Part shown: positions 17,301 to 40,799 of the stretch, piece by piece | Position numbering within the stretch: the stretch's first letter is position 1 | Layout: each line of letters opens with the position of its first letter | The notes under the pieces: generated by a model | The model's database searches: none | Seen by the model: the letters and a program-made list of their open reading frames with translations, nothing else | What the model was told of the DNA's origin: nothing | Made by a program: the position numbers and the translations under genes | From: Mastigias papua | Lineage: Eukaryota; Cnidaria; Scyphozoa; Rhizostomeae; Mastigiidae | Direction of reading: 5' to 3' | Assembly (NCBI GenBank): GCA_964019165.1 | Contig: OZ025276.1 | Span: 10,089,005-10,153,004 of the forward strand | Length of the DNA: 64,000 nt

Positions 17301-19416
17301 TATGTTTGTATGTACACTTATGCAGCTGTTTTTATCTTTACAGAATCACTTGAGGTTGACCATGAAAGTAGGGCCAAATCATCAGAAATTACATCTGCAG
17401 ATTTAAATTTGTTGATAGACCTGTTTTATTTACCATATGAACATGGAGATAATGGCAGGGCATTACTTGAGAGCTTTAGATGGTTAAAGGAAAATGCAGG
17501 CCAGTTGAACAGTGGCTACCAGCTCTTCAATGATAAGGTAACCTTCAAATTTATAAATTTATGACATGCATATAAGAGCCATGCTAAGAATCTTAAAATT
17601 TTTTGTCCTGGAGTGATGAAGTATTTGATGTCTTTGTTTATCATCTGTCATGAAATATGAAGTTTTCAGATAGGTGTGTTGGGAGGTTTTTCAAGGGATT
17701 GCAAAAAGTTAAAGATTTGAGACATGTCATCCAAGTAGGAGAAATGAACCTGAGTGATTAAAGGAGTTAATATCATAGACAGACATATAGATGATCAGAG
17801 CAATACAATAGTGTATTCAAGATTTTATGACTTTGTGAGCAAAAGGCAATTATTGAACTGCATTTTGTTTGTTAGATACCTGCCCTGTACTCAGTTGCTC
17901 AAAGGAATAGTATGCTTCTTCACAATTAGGCTAGCAGATGTTGCTTAGTGTAAGGTAACTTTGGTCTTTGAAATGGCTATAATGAGTATGGTTGGATATG
18001 AAAGTTATCAATTTTGTGATGTAGATAGGTGAATATCTGATATGTTGTTATAAGCCCCATAGAACATCAGTCATTGACCATGCTTGATAAATTTGGTCAT
18101 GGCTACTTGTTTGAGATTGTTTGTCATGAGGCAAACTGAGATTGCATTTATTTTGTGTCTTGACAATATGATGTTCTAACTGGTCTTTCCCAGAAAACTG
18201 AATAATGCTTCGCAGTTGTCTAGGTCTTTCTATGTTTGTATTAGGTGCTCCTTTTCAGTGTGTTTTTGTTGCATTAATGGCCTCTGTATTTTCTCTTATT
18301 AGGAGCACAGTTGGAAAGAAAGGGCTGCCAACTTCCACAGCCTTTGTCAAATGGTTCTGGACCTTTTCACAAAGTTGAGCAACATTCCCAATGAGTCTGT
18401 TTTATTTGACTTGTACCCTTACATATGGGATGTAAAGGAAGTTGTTCTTGCCTTACATTCATATGTTATATGGATGGCCACGTCAGATTTCAGTGGGACA
18501 TCTATAGGAAATCTATCAGATGATCAGGATTTCTCTAGTGATGATTTATCAGTGACTGACTTCATTGCTGATGATTTCATTGAAGCATGGCACCAGACTT
18601 ACATTGGTGGTGTCACCGTTGCGATGTTGAGATTACTTCCATTCAATGGCGGTTTTGGTTTTCTAGACTATGCCCCAGATTTTCCCTCTTCTGATATATT
18701 TCACATGAGACCTTTCCTTGACAATGACAAGGTAAGCGATGCTACATATTTACCAGTATTTGCTTCAATCAGTCAGAATTATTCAGACATTTTATATAAA
18801 TATATTTAAATTAGGAATTTATGTGGTTTATTCAGTATTTGAGCAAAGCCAATTTATTAGACATGGGTGACTCTTTATGACTGATCTTTCTTTGTTATTG
18901 CAGGAATTCTTGTTACGTCTGTGCAAATCCATGAAAAAATGCCCAAAAAGGACCTCCAACTTGGAAGCTTTTGGGGACACTTGTGACAAACACATTGGGC
19001 CATACTTAGATAACTCTTCAAATACATTATTCGTACTTGAGCATAATCATCAGATATGTGGGTATGTGGCAGCGGTTCCATGCAATAAGAAGTTCATGGA
19101 GAGTATAGGCTCTCGTGATTCTGCTGCGGATGACACGATTTGTGATGTGAAGAAAGCCATTGATTTCCCGTATGGGCTGAAGGATTTTGACCTTGAAAAC
19201 AGGGCACATTTGTGTATACATTTAGACCAGAAAACAAAGGATGCAAGAGTACTTAAAAGGATTTTGAATATGGTATTATCAGTTTTAAAATCACTAGGAT
19301 CATCTTCAGTTATATTGGAGACAGATAGTGATGATGAACTTGATCTGTATTCTAGGTTAGGGTTCCAACTGTTTAGCTCAGATTTGAATAGTAAAGTAGT
19401 TCTAAGAACTCTGTAG
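8317..19416 (+). CDS. OGA: Protein O-GlcNAcase (GH84), complete, 10 exons
   Basis: Exons 8317-8362, 8467-8518, 9070-9167, 10928-11058, 11387-11555, 14455-14553, 16486-17094, 17344-17537, 18303-18731 and 18904-19416 join without a break into 779 residues; human OGA is about 916. The GH84 catalytic domain starts with GVIEGFYGRPW (residues about 13-23). The catalytic aspartate pair is D123-D124 in ALLFDDID. The signature WDNIHANDYD with FLGPY follows, then GVLTNPNCEFEAN. The middle is an acidic linker and a helical stalk. The last exon (from residue 610) is the pseudo-acetyltransferase domain (HQICGYVAAVP, ETDSDDELDLYSRLGFQLF). The enzyme hydrolyses O-GlcNAc from Ser/Thr of nuclear and cytoplasmic proteins. 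The ATG at 8317 has a strong context (AAAAATGG). It is shorter than the vertebrate protein mainly in the linker. Confidence 0.95.
9235..9787. mobile_element. TIR element with an internal minisatellite
   Basis: In OGA intron 3 (9168-10927), the left end TTACCCTAAAGACTCGATTA is matched by the reverse complement of the right end, with one mismatch in the first 20 bases. The ends continue into AAGCCCC on both sides. The inside, about 9600-9730, is a tandem array of a unit of about 18-20 bp (CCCCTTCAAATAAGC). There is no transposase; this is a non-autonomous element. TTA and TAA at the ends make the target duplication ambiguous. Confidence 0.75.
11556..14454. other. OGA intron 5, 2.9 kb, no gene seen
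   Basis: Open frames here are short and in no case bounded by both good splice sites and coding-like composition. The stretch is AT-rich, with a small TA-rich patch near 12118-12140 and purine-rich sequence near 13440-13470. I see no recognisable transposon end. Confidence 0.5.
15417..15920. repeat. Diverged tandem duplication, unit about 264 bp
   Basis: In OGA intron 6 (14554-16485). The segment starting TCTGTTGTAAGG near 15420 is repeated 264 bp later at 15684, with the same order of landmarks: AGAGCAAAA, CACTGTCTT, AGGTATGG, AACAGAACTG, CTTAGGAAGT, CATTTGGAA. The copies have many substitutions. Short inverted pieces of GGAACCATTCC occur inside, and weak further similarity continues to about 16085. 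Confidence 0.7.
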
Positions 19417-19807
19417 CTATAGATTTCATGAGTTTATTTCTTAGTACAATAAGAATTTATCATTGACAGAAAGCCTCTCTGTTTTGTATGATGTGATATG
19501 AATGAAATTTTATACCAGCTTAGAGACGCATTTTGAAACCAGCACCCTAGTAATGAAAGCCCTTACAGTATACTTTTTCCAATGCTTTAGAGAAGGATTT
19601 ATGGTTTATGTTGAATTGTATTAAATTATATGGATGGTTACATAACTTACTGCCTGCATTTCTTTTATGATATGATAGCTTCATAGTTGATATTTATGGC
19701 ATGATCCACGCCGCCAATAGTAGATTCCCCCTGCTTACACTCTAAGATTTAAGACTTAAAGATCTAGGCTTTCTGTCTTCCGAATGATAAGTTTTTATTC
19801 ATGAGCC

Positions 19808-19813
19808 AATAAA
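19808..19813 (+). terminator. Poly(A) signal of OGA
   Basis: A canonical AATAAA lies about 390 bp after the OGA stop codon, followed by T- and GT-rich sequence. It is the first canonical signal downstream of the gene. Confidence 0.6.
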
Positions 19814-20451
19814 TTGTATATTGTATATATGTCAATGTTGAGTGAGGTCCCACAGTAAAAGGGAAATTTGATTTATTAGTCACATTATTTTATTAATATG
19901 TGCGAAAAGCTTTGTATAAAAATACCTTTTTATTTGCAGATTTTCTTTGCATTTTCTATAGCTTGTTACCTTCAGCTGTTCTCAAACTTTGGTCTTTTTT
20001 AGTTGTCCGTTTAACAGCTCCACTATATTCAGCCAAAAATGACAATTTTGCGAAAAGGAGGCTTTCTGATATAACTGCCTCGATTATTTTAGCGAATTAC
20101 CCATCCATCTTTTGTTCCTCTGCCCTTTTCTTACGACAAAGCTGCACCTAGCAGAACGCATTCGTTTAGCGTCAAGGTGTTTCAGTCTATAGGAGAATTT
20201 GAAAAAAGTCTCTTATCAACGAAACAATGGCAGATCAGCCAAAGATTAGGACACATGCACACAGAAAACTTTACTATAAAACATGTGACCGCTGGATTCT
20301 GCTAAAGGAGTTCAAGGCTAAAGATTGTTTTGTCTGACGTTAACTAGTCGAAGATCCATTTGGACAGTGAAATGTATCGAGAGCTTGGTGTTACTCTTCC
20401 AACTAACAATGCGTTCCTGACTTCATTCTGCTGTTATGATACTTCTTCTAA

Positions 20452-20725
20452 AGCCCACCGCACACATCAGATATTTGTCTTTCAAAGACGAAGATTTTTG
20501 GTTTTGGTTTTTCAAGGACAAAGGTTTGCCGCATGCGGTACTCAAAGACGAAGATCTTTCAAAGACTATCTTCCAGATTCAACATGTTTAATCTCAGACA
20601 CTGTTTTTGAAAGACAAAAATCTTCGTTTTGGGGTACCGCACCCGTCAGATTTTCATGTCTTTGAAAGACCAAGCACAAAAATCTTTGTCTTTGAAAGAC
20701 AACAATCTGCCATGTGCGCTGGGCT
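20452..20725. mobile_element. MITE with TIRs and repeated GTCTTTGAAAGAC palindromes
   Basis: The left end AGCCCACCGCACACATCAGA matches the reverse complement of the right end, AGCCCAGCGCACATGGCAGA, at 17 of 20 positions. Inside, the near-palindrome GTCTTT[C/G]AAAGAC recurs about five times on both sides of the centre, so the whole unit can fold into a hairpin. Flanks TCTAA and CAAAT give no exact target duplication. No coding sequence. Confidence 0.7.
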
Positions 20726-20850
20726 CAAATGCGGACCCACTATGGTTGGATCCGATGGGAGGTACTTTTATAGGTTACCTTTACTGATGACTAAAAGGGG
20801 GCTTCCTAGATTAGAATTTGACTGAGTAATAGTATAGTGCTCTGTTACAG

Positions 20851-32308
<11,458 letters not shown>

Positions 32309-34624
32309 GTAATGTGATGCAGCTATGGGACCCGAAAACTATACTGTATATAAAAAGGCTATCATATCACATGGTTTTCCGTATTTCGGTTATGAAATAA
32401 GTCATCATGTAAATATTGCGTTACGAACTTCGCAGATTCTATTTGGATATCAAGTGGCTGCATACATTTGAATCTAAGTTAGAGTATTGAAATCTTGCTT
32501 TGATTCTTACTGCGTGAACATCTGTATATTTTCCACAGATAAGGGTATTTGGAAGGTATTGTGTTCTTAAGTTCTGGGAGGGGCTACTGCATTTGCAGTT
32601 ATTCGAATGCAGCAGTTTCAAGTTATGAGGTGAGTATTTATATATGATTTTTATTATATTCAATTCAATTGACCTGGCAGATTTCATCCATGCATTTTTT
32701 GCCAATCACTCTGGGACTTAACACACTCTTTTTTGGTTTTTTTTATAAATGCAGTCAAAGATGTACTATACACTACTGGCAGTAAACTTTACAAGAAGAT
32801 AATGCAGGGAGCATGGAAATGCATTGCAACCCTGCAACTATTACATATTAAAAAGCAATAACGTATATAAATCCAAAACAAAAAGAACAAAAAGAAAATA
32901 ACTACAATGAAGAAAAGTCATCACAGTGACCACTCCACAGAGCGAACCCCGAGGTGTACCTTGCTGTGCCAACAATTGTCAAAAACGATGGATTTTGTTA
33001 ATACTAGGAAATAAGTCGACACTGAATGTCGACTTGCCTCCTCTAGTGCTATTTTATCGTTTGCCCTGGTAAGATAAGCAGTATTCAGAAAAGTAACGTT
33101 GATTGTTACCGTTTCATCAAGAGTTCAGTTTCTTGTCAGATTTCAAAGCTGAGACACACAACAACCTCTTGAGGCCCGAACAATACTGATCCTCCTAGCT
33201 ATGTGAGCTTTTTGTTCACATAATAACATTAGGAGCTGCGTAAAATAATATTCGATTTTGAGGAACTATTGCCGTATATACCTCTCTCGATCGGATTAAG
33301 CAGATACGGCCAAACTAATTGGAATCCCTGATAGAGTGTTGTGTGTAGTAAATAGGCTTTATTTTTCTGGGGTAATGAGCGCTCTTTCACTTGTCCAAGA
33401 GATTTCCTTTGTGCCATTTAATTTCCAGGACAGTATAGCAAGAACTATCTGGAATCATGTAACTAAAAGACTTGATTTGCTTATAACTAAAGGTCATTTG
33501 CTTGACGATGATTCTGCCCATGAAATGCACCCTAGTATGTATCTTAACAGCTTTGCCTTACTCGTTGTCCATTTTCTATCTAAACAGAAAGACCAGGACG
33601 GTGTATGGCGGAGGAATTGTTTCCGAAGATAAGCATTCTTCACCACACTGTTCATAGTTTTAGTTACCTCAGGATTCAAAACCCGGAGCCTGTATGCAAC
33701 CCCGAAGCTGTGGATACTACAATCTTCAATTTGAAGTCAATAATTATTAGTCGTAATACTTCTAGTACGTAGAAAGCATATCCAAATCTAATGGCAGTTA
33801 GTTAAAACACTTTCAGGAGTAGAGAAATTAAAATATTTCTTAAATACAATAGGAGCTTTCCAATTGTACCACATGGAGAAAGCGATTTAAGTGCATTTTT
33901 CAATATGCTTTCATGCCTGAGTTGCTCCATGATGGCCATCGGAGATTGGGGTAAAATTGAACATCCCATCATGAAGTGGAAAACCTCAGGCCTTTCATTT
34001 CTTGATTAAAAAGAAGTGAAGGTTCTATTAATTGATATTATGCTACTAGAGGTGTAAAATAGGTGATAACAGATGGTTATTTTCATTTTCATTCTAAGAT
34101 TTCGCTCCGAAGACTATAGCAGTCGGTTCCGACCGCGTTTTTTGTCGACAACATAACGAATTTAACTATCTCAGGGGAAACATGTTCGATACAGAGCTTA
34201 TTTTACTGTTTATGGTAAGGTTACACTGTAATTCACAAATACTGAATATAACCAACAGCTCAAATGCTTGGTTACGTTTTAGGCCCCAATCCAGTTTGTA
34301 CAAAATCATTTATTTTTTCGATATTGGCATCAGTATATTTTTTATTTTTATGTTATGCTATAATTCATTTTGTGCTTTGGTAAGTTACATTATGTCTCGT
34401 CTTGGCGAGAATGTTAGTAAATTATTTCTCAATGCTAAAGGGCTAGGTATCTTCTTCAGAACAGTAACATGATATTAGTGAGCACATGATAGTGCGCGTT
34501 ACGTACAGAGCTGAAGAACTTACATGTTATGTTTATAAGAAAACCATTTTTTGTCTGAGCCTTAATGCTCTTCCCAAAATTGAGGCTGGGATTTTCTTAA
34601 GATGTTCTTACCTTTTATTGGAAT
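32309..34624. other. Region with one doubtful coding-like ORF
   Basis: From 33336 a frame runs to a stop at 33632. The part after the acceptor-like TTAATTTCCAG (ends 33428) reads DSIARTIWNHVTKRLDLLITKG and could be an exon, but no donor or partner exon is evident. A short palindrome, GTCGACACTGAATGTCGAC, lies at about 33016-33034. Otherwise I see nothing. Confidence 0.3.
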
Positions 34625-36061
34625 TGTAGTGACCCTAAACACTGGGAACCAAACCTTCAACTCAGGCCTCATTTCATCATTCATTCTCAACCGACCTTTT
34701 CCATTTCTGCCAAGTCATCCCACATCTGGACATCACCTTACGTCATCCCTGTCATCACATCTTACAGGTCATTCCTTTGCTTTTGTTTATCTCACATGTC
34801 CATTCCACCTACTCAGCCCACCACCTTCTTTTTATATCTATTTAATAATTCGTACGTAATGATTCGTCAGCTAAATTTGTGTATATATGTGTGTAAAATT
34901 ATGTTGAATATCAGTCAGTAGATCAGTACGTTAACTCAACATCGTCTATCTCTGGCTCCGTGTTCTCTGCACGTTAAATAAGACTTCAGCTCAACAACAA
35001 TCCAAGAGGATAGGCCGGTTACCACACTGCAGAATTGTAATATCAAAATTGGTAACCGAGCCACGAACACCGCCTTCTGGATTCAACTGCTCACCTTGCG
35101 GCACTCGACTCACCGTAGTGCCCCTCCACGACACAAGGCTTCAGCAATCTGGCACTCGTTCTACATGTGTTCTCCACTGCATCTACGCAACTCACGGCAC
35201 GGCACCTCGCATCGTATACGGACGGCCCTTCTTGCCTCGTTGTCTATGCAGCTCTTCAACATATCAACGTGCTTCTCGCTGCCTTCGTCTCTTCAGCATT
35301 CTGGTTCCTGGTTACCCAACGCAAAAACCTTGCTCACTCCTCGCTTCACTCGGCGCTCAAACAACTGCTGGTTCCTGGTCATCCAATATAGAAAACCTTG
35401 ATGACTCACTCACCAACGAAAACCAGGACACTTGAACTCATTCAATTTTTGTTGTTGTTGCAAGTATTTGCTATTTCCTTTGTCTGTTGTACTTATATGT
35501 TCGTCCATAGCATTTAGTTTCATATTTGTCATGATTTTTGCGCCACATTTACTACATTTATTCATCCTGTTTCTTCCGGTGTTTATCGTCATTTGCATAG
35601 CTTTCCACCCTACGTATCGAATGCTTCGCATCGCTTGCATTCTAGGGGGGAGCTACTGTAGTGACCCTAAACACTGGGAACCAAACCTTCAACTCAGGCC
35701 TCATTTCATCATTCATTCTCAACCGACCTTTTCCATTTCTGCCAAGTCATCCCACATCTGGACATCACCTTACGTCATCCCTGTCATCACATCTTACAGG
35801 TCATTCCTTTGCTTTTGTTTATCTCACATGTCCATTCCACCTACTCAGCCCACCACCTTCTTTTTATATCTATTTAATAATTCGTACGTAATGATTCGTC
35901 AGCTAAATTTGTGTATATATGTGTGTAAAATTATATTGAATAATCAGTCAGTAGATCAGTACGTTAACTCAACATCGTTTATCTCTGGCTCCGTGTTCTC
36001 TGCACGTTAAATAAGACTTCAGCTCAACCATCAAAGAGGATAGGCCGGTTGACACACTGCA
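34625..36061. mobile_element. Short LTR retroelement (TRIM-like)
   Basis: Two direct repeats, 34625-35031 and 35657-36061, both begin TGTAGTGACCC and end CACACTGCA, the usual TG...CA LTR borders. By eye they differ at only a few positions and one or two short gaps. The internal region is just 625 bp. It has a purine-rich tract (AGGGGGGAGCTAC) directly before the right LTR and TTGGTAACCGAGCC near its left end, a possible primer-binding site. Internal frames are short and show no reverse transcriptase, protease or gag motif, so the element depends on proteins from elsewhere. I could not find matching flanks as target duplication. Confidence 0.8.
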
Positions 36062-36584
36062 GCATATCATATCACAAAAGAATAAACTGGCTAAAAGAGA
36101 TTACTATAATTTGTTATAAAATGTTTGATCTTTGTTAACCATGATTATCGAAGAAAAGTTTCGATTTTTGTAAAGGAACTTGCAAAGAATGAGCTAATAT
36201 CGATTTCTTGCACGTAGAAAAGGTGAATTTTGGAGCTTGAGTATCGTGATTTTCTTAACATGTTCTTAAGATTTTGGCCATTTGAGCCTCATTTTCTTAT
36301 CTACGTTCCCGTAAAGATTGAACTAACTTATGACGTATAGAACACTGAGTCTTATTCACAGAACCGATTCCAAAGACTTAGGACGGCTAGATATTGGAAA
36401 ATCCACAAGAGTAAGCCAAAGATGGATAAAACATGAATTAATAAAGATCCCTCATCGTAGATGCTTTATTGCAAAACATATTTACATCACCTTTGTGCAT
36501 TGATCTACATTCATGAACTAAATAAACAAAGGTTGCCATGGACTGAAGAGATATTTTAATGTCAATGTCTTACGGCTTGCCTCA

Positions 36585-36764
36585 GCATAGCCGCGAAATG
36601 TTTGAGAACCCTGTCAGGTCTATTTTCTCCCAATCTCAGTGATCAATCAACATGCAGGATCCGGACTACACATGCTAAGACTAGGCCCATTTTGCATGAT
36701 GATTGGTCAATTAGGCTGGGAGAAAATAGACTTGACAGGACTCTCAAACATTTCGCGGCTATGC
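36585..36764. mobile_element. MITE family D, copy 1, uninterrupted
   Basis: The TIRs are GCATAGCCGCGAAATGTTTG at the left and its exact inverse at the right. Both continue through GAGA...CTGTCA and CTATTTTCTCCCA, so most of the 180 bp folds back. The flanks CGGCTTGCCTCA and CGGCCTGCCTCA are 12 bp long with one mismatch, as for Mutator-like insertions. An older copy, in opposite orientation and itself interrupted, is at 56920-57279. Confidence 0.75.
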
Positions 36765-37295
36765 GGCCTGCCTCACACTCCCTAGTTTACAGCCAAGAAT
36801 AATATATTTGATTAGTCATTCAAATATTGCAAACTAATCGGAGAATTTCGCGTAAACAAACCCGTGAGCTTTCATAAGAATCTGCTGCCCCCCCCCCCCC
36901 ACATCAGTGCCTAATTTAACAAGATTTTCCAACACCACTGTTTCTGAAAAAGCTAACTTGGGGGTCCGGGGATCACCAAACGGAAGAACTTTTGCAGATC
37001 ATAACCTTCAATTTGTGGGAAAATGATACCACGCCTATGTTTAAACTTATCAAAGTGTGCCGTTTCTCCCTACTAATATTTTAGCCAAGATCACTACTGA
37101 ATTTTCCAAGACAACTAGTGGCCAAGACCACTCTTAACTAGGCAGTGCCCCGCACACAAACACACGCAGATATATTGTGTTCAACAAGTGGAAGAATTAA
37201 CTGGGTATTTTTGTCGTTTTCAAGCGAGATCAAGAGTCTATTCCAAAAGTCTTGTCGATCGAATAGCTGCTCTTTGATTAGTTAGAGTGGGAACG

Positions 37296-37777
37296 CTGCA
37301 CGTACACGCTTTTTTTATAAGGAACACTTTAAAAGGAACCTACGTGTAGACAGCAGAAATATTTAAGGAACTTAAACTACTAAGAGAAAAATCCCTAAGG
37401 AACTTTTCATTTTCAAATTCAGAGTGCTGTACACAGATGCAAGTGAAGATTACATTACATTGGATGATATCAATGGAATAGACATGATACTTATTGATTG
37501 AAATTATGCTTTTGCATATATAGAACTTATTTCCTACCGTATTTGTGCTTGTGAGCTTGAGTTCTAGCCATAATTAAAGTTAAAATTCAGAATGTCAATG
37601 CTTTTCAATGCAATTTCAGTGTCTGTGCCATTTTGTGGCACCCTATGTGCAGTGAAAATTAAGGAATTATTAAGGAACTTTTAGTACTAGAATTTGATAA
37701 AAAGATGTCCGAAATTAAGGAACTTTTAGAATTAGGCCTTGAAATAGGTTCCTTATAAAAAAAAGCGTGTAGTGCAG
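37296..37777. mobile_element. Repeat family B, full copy with TIRs
   Basis: The left end reads CTGCACGTACACGC and the right end, inverted, CTGCACTACACGC; both continue into a T-run and TATAAGGAAC. Inside, AAGGAAC and AGTTCC motifs are repeated in both orientations. A second full copy, in inverse orientation, is at 53326-53760, and fragments are at 24828, 39905 and 41812. No coding capacity. Confidence 0.7.
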
Positions 37778-38287
37778 ACTTGAATACGTCCACTGAAAGT
37801 ATCAAAGCATCAGAGCAAAACAAAAGACGACGACTAGAAGAAGCTCTATCATCCACTTGTCCTATAGATGGAACATAAAAGACTTGGAATAGCACTTTTC
37901 TCGTTTTCGATACCACACCTCTTTTTGAAACAATACCTGACGTCATTGTGGAAGGGGGTGTATTGTCTCCTGTAGTTATGTGCTCGCACTTCTGGCAGAT
38001 GGTATTGTCCTTTAAAGACTCTCATGTCTCCTGCCTGTATGGGCATGCTTTTCATCTATCAATATCACATTTAACGCGAGGATATTTTAATTTTAAACCA
38101 CATTCAATAACATATGATGCGATTATTCATTTAGAATTCTGCCATTATTGGCACAGACTTTCCATACTCCATTCAACGAACATTGACCGAGATCTAATGA
38201 TTGTTTACTCTGATATGAAGCATATAACCTGGCTTGATTCGCTCGTTTTACAGGTGATTTTATGGATATGTCCAAAGTCATAATTTG

Positions 38288-38525
38288 ATACCTGACTTGG
38301 AATGTTATACTTGGACTGGATCTACCAGACTTCGAAAGTTTTGTCATGAGTTGGAGTCTTCCACCTGAGTTGAAATTCACTGTTTGACTTAGTGGCATAT
38401 ACAACCTGACATGGAACTAACAACCTGGCTGGGAATATACTACTTGACATTGCAAACTACCTGACTTTCCATATATTACCTGACATTGAGTATACTACCT
38501 GACTGGGAATACACTACTTGACTTC
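38288..38525. repeat. Degenerate minisatellite, unit about 20 bp
   Basis: The phrase ACCTGACTGGGAATATACT and variants (ACCTGACATTGAGTATACT, ACTTGACATT) recur about ten times. No coding frame survives through the stretch. Confidence 0.65.
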
Positions 38526-40168
38526 AAAGAGGACCTGCGCACGATATATGCGTAGGCTCTGGATCTAGAGGAGTTACTATTGTTTGTGTTTTCAAAGGTG
38601 GCTATCTGTCCAGTAAAACAGAATTGAGTTGCCTTGACAAAAGTTATTGCAATTACCAAAAGCTCATTTCATAAATTACTCAGGTTCGGAGCTCAAAGGA
38701 ATCTGCCCTCCTGCCCCTCTTTCGGCGCCCTTATTTGCATATTGCGACGCCGTAACTATAGTTTCTGCAAATTGCATTCAATCTTACTGCTTTATGAAAT
38801 CCTTTCAGCTGTAAGAAATTAGCAAATCATTCTTCCTTTATTAGCAATATTTGTTTGAATAACAAAGTCAAAACAAAGAATTGTAAATAGCTGCTCTAAC
38901 AAAGCGTTTGCACTTCGGTACTGTAAATTGATAACTTCGGAAGAAAGATTCTAACTTCAGCTTTAAAACATACCATTGATTCTTTCTCTCGAAGTTTACC
39001 TTAAAGCTTCCAACTACACCCCTGAAAGCTTAAGACTACTAGTGACCCGAACAAAGACAACCTTAGACACATAGTACTTACAAATTAACGCTTATCTAAC
39101 AAATCTGCTTAATCTGGGTCCAGCAACGTCTCAATAGGACAATTGTTTTCCAAAGACACAAAAAGTAAATATTTCTATACAGCCAGCATCAGCTTGCTAG
39201 ATTGTTGGTGAATTCGCATCCAAACAATACAAAGACCAAAGCAAGTGATGGTGAATTATTTAAATAAAAACGCCGCTAGAGATAATTTTGGTTGTATAGT
39301 CTATAATCAAGCTAACAGAGGAATGGAATGGAACAAATTAACATAGGTTTCTAGTTTACAATTAGCCATTGAGGTTGATGACAGTCAGCAATCTAATAGT
39401 TCTGCTTTTCTGACAATTGGAAGCCTGCAAGTAAACTTAGTGTGCTGGAGAATTTTGATGTTGAAGGGAAATGAGAGAAAACTTTTGTAGAAGAAAGAAT
39501 CTGTTTCCAGAAAGAAAAAATACTTCTGTATACTGGAAAATTTTTCTGTTTTTCTCACTGAAGTTGGAGATCATTGAGAACGTTAAGAAAAATACACCTT
39601 TTCCACATAGACCTAGATCAAGGCCTAGTTTTTAAAGCTCTTCATTTATATGCATCTTTTACTACATTGCAATACTAAAAGATCCTCAAAAACTCCTCAG
39701 TTTCAACTGCTCAGTTAGCACTATATAAACATAATAAATGTTCAGTGTTAAGGACGGTTGCTTAAGATATTGTAAGTTTTCCACCAAGCATCTCTACAAA
39801 ACACAGCTAGTTTGATTACACACAATACATGCAAATTTAACTGCAATAAATTGAACTGGTTCCTTATTTCTCGACTGTTTGCAGTAATTAGAATATCTAA
39901 AATTGAAAAGTTCTTTAGGGATTTTATCTTAAGCACTACAAGTTCCTTAATTTATTTGGCCTTCTAAATCTAGATTCCTTATAATGCGCTTCCTGAATAA
40001 TGCGTCTCAACACAAGTCCAAATATGGTCAAATGTGATTCCCCTTGGAGGAGGACTTTTTTCTTGGAAGACTGCGAATATTAGGAAGTAGCTACGTTATA
40101 GACTAGAGATACTGCAAGAATGAAAGAATACTCGTGAAGAATGATAAAATTGGCCTATCAAACCAAGC
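38526..40168. other. Non-coding stretch
   Basis: AT-rich sequence without a convincing exon on either strand. A fragment of repeat family B lies at about 39905-39990 (AAGTTCTTTAGGGATTTTAT, then AGTTCCTTAATTT). Confidence 0.5.
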
Positions 40169-40537
40169 ATGGATGGAACTGGGAGCAGCCCCAAAGATCT
40201 ACTGCCGATTTACAGTCAGGATAAGATTATGTTCGACATTGAATATGAGAGAATGATGAATAGGGAGGTGTATAAAGAAACACCTGAGATCGAGAATTAC
40301 AACGTTAAATACGTCGATGATTCAAATATTAGCACGTTCCTAGTTAGCAAAGATAAAGTAGCTAAAAGACTGAGCTGCGAGAGGATAACATACGAACTGC
40401 GAGAAGATGACGATATTGATTGTTTTCACTTAATAACTCCAGAACGTTGCCTCGTCAAAGCTCGTAGAGAAGAGAAGCAAGAGCGAAAGAGAGAGAAGAA
40501 TGCACAGAAGAAGCAGAATAGATCCAAGAGAAGATGA
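40169..40537 (+). CDS. Small unrecognised protein, 122 residues
   Basis: A single open frame with a good start context (AAGCATGG) and a TGA stop. The protein begins MDGTGSSPKDLLPIYSQDKI, has an acidic, Tyr-rich middle (FDIEYERMMNREVYKE, YVDDSNIST, ELREDDDIDCF) and ends in a strongly basic tail (EEKQERKREKNAQKKQNRSKRR, residues about 100-122) that would serve as a nuclear or nucleolar signal. The composition is like a real protein. No splice sites are needed; it could be a single-exon gene, a last exon, or a retrocopy. I recognise no domain. Confidence 0.45.
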   Translation: MDGTGSSPKDLLPIYSQDKIMFDIEYERMMNREVYKETPEIENYNVKYVDDSNISTFLVSKDKVAKRLSCERITYELREDDDIDCFHLITPERCLVKARREEKQERKREKNAQKKQNRSKRR

Positions 40538-40799
40538 GAAGAATGAACAGCTAGTATTGAAGCGGTTAGTAGAGTTTTGAGTATTGTCTACAATAATACA
40601 ATAAGACCAGGGTTGATTATGGTAAACTTAAAGAGGGAGAATCTATAAAGACTAACATTTCTCCCCAAATTGGTGCTTCCCCAGTTCCAAGAATTTGATC
40701 ACTTACAATAAGAAAATGTGGACTTGCCATAAACACAAATATGGATGTCCTGAAGATCTTAGCGGAGTAGGTCAGGGTTTCGAAACATATCTGTCTAAA

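Noticed and set aside
35049..35435. 128-codon frame inside the LTR element
   Set aside because: Three overlapping frames are open here, composition is Ser/Cys/Arg-rich without any retroelement motif; most likely non-coding interior.
37948..38283. 111-codon frame
   Set aside because: His/Leu/Ser-rich, no homology pattern, and it runs into a minisatellite; treated as chance.
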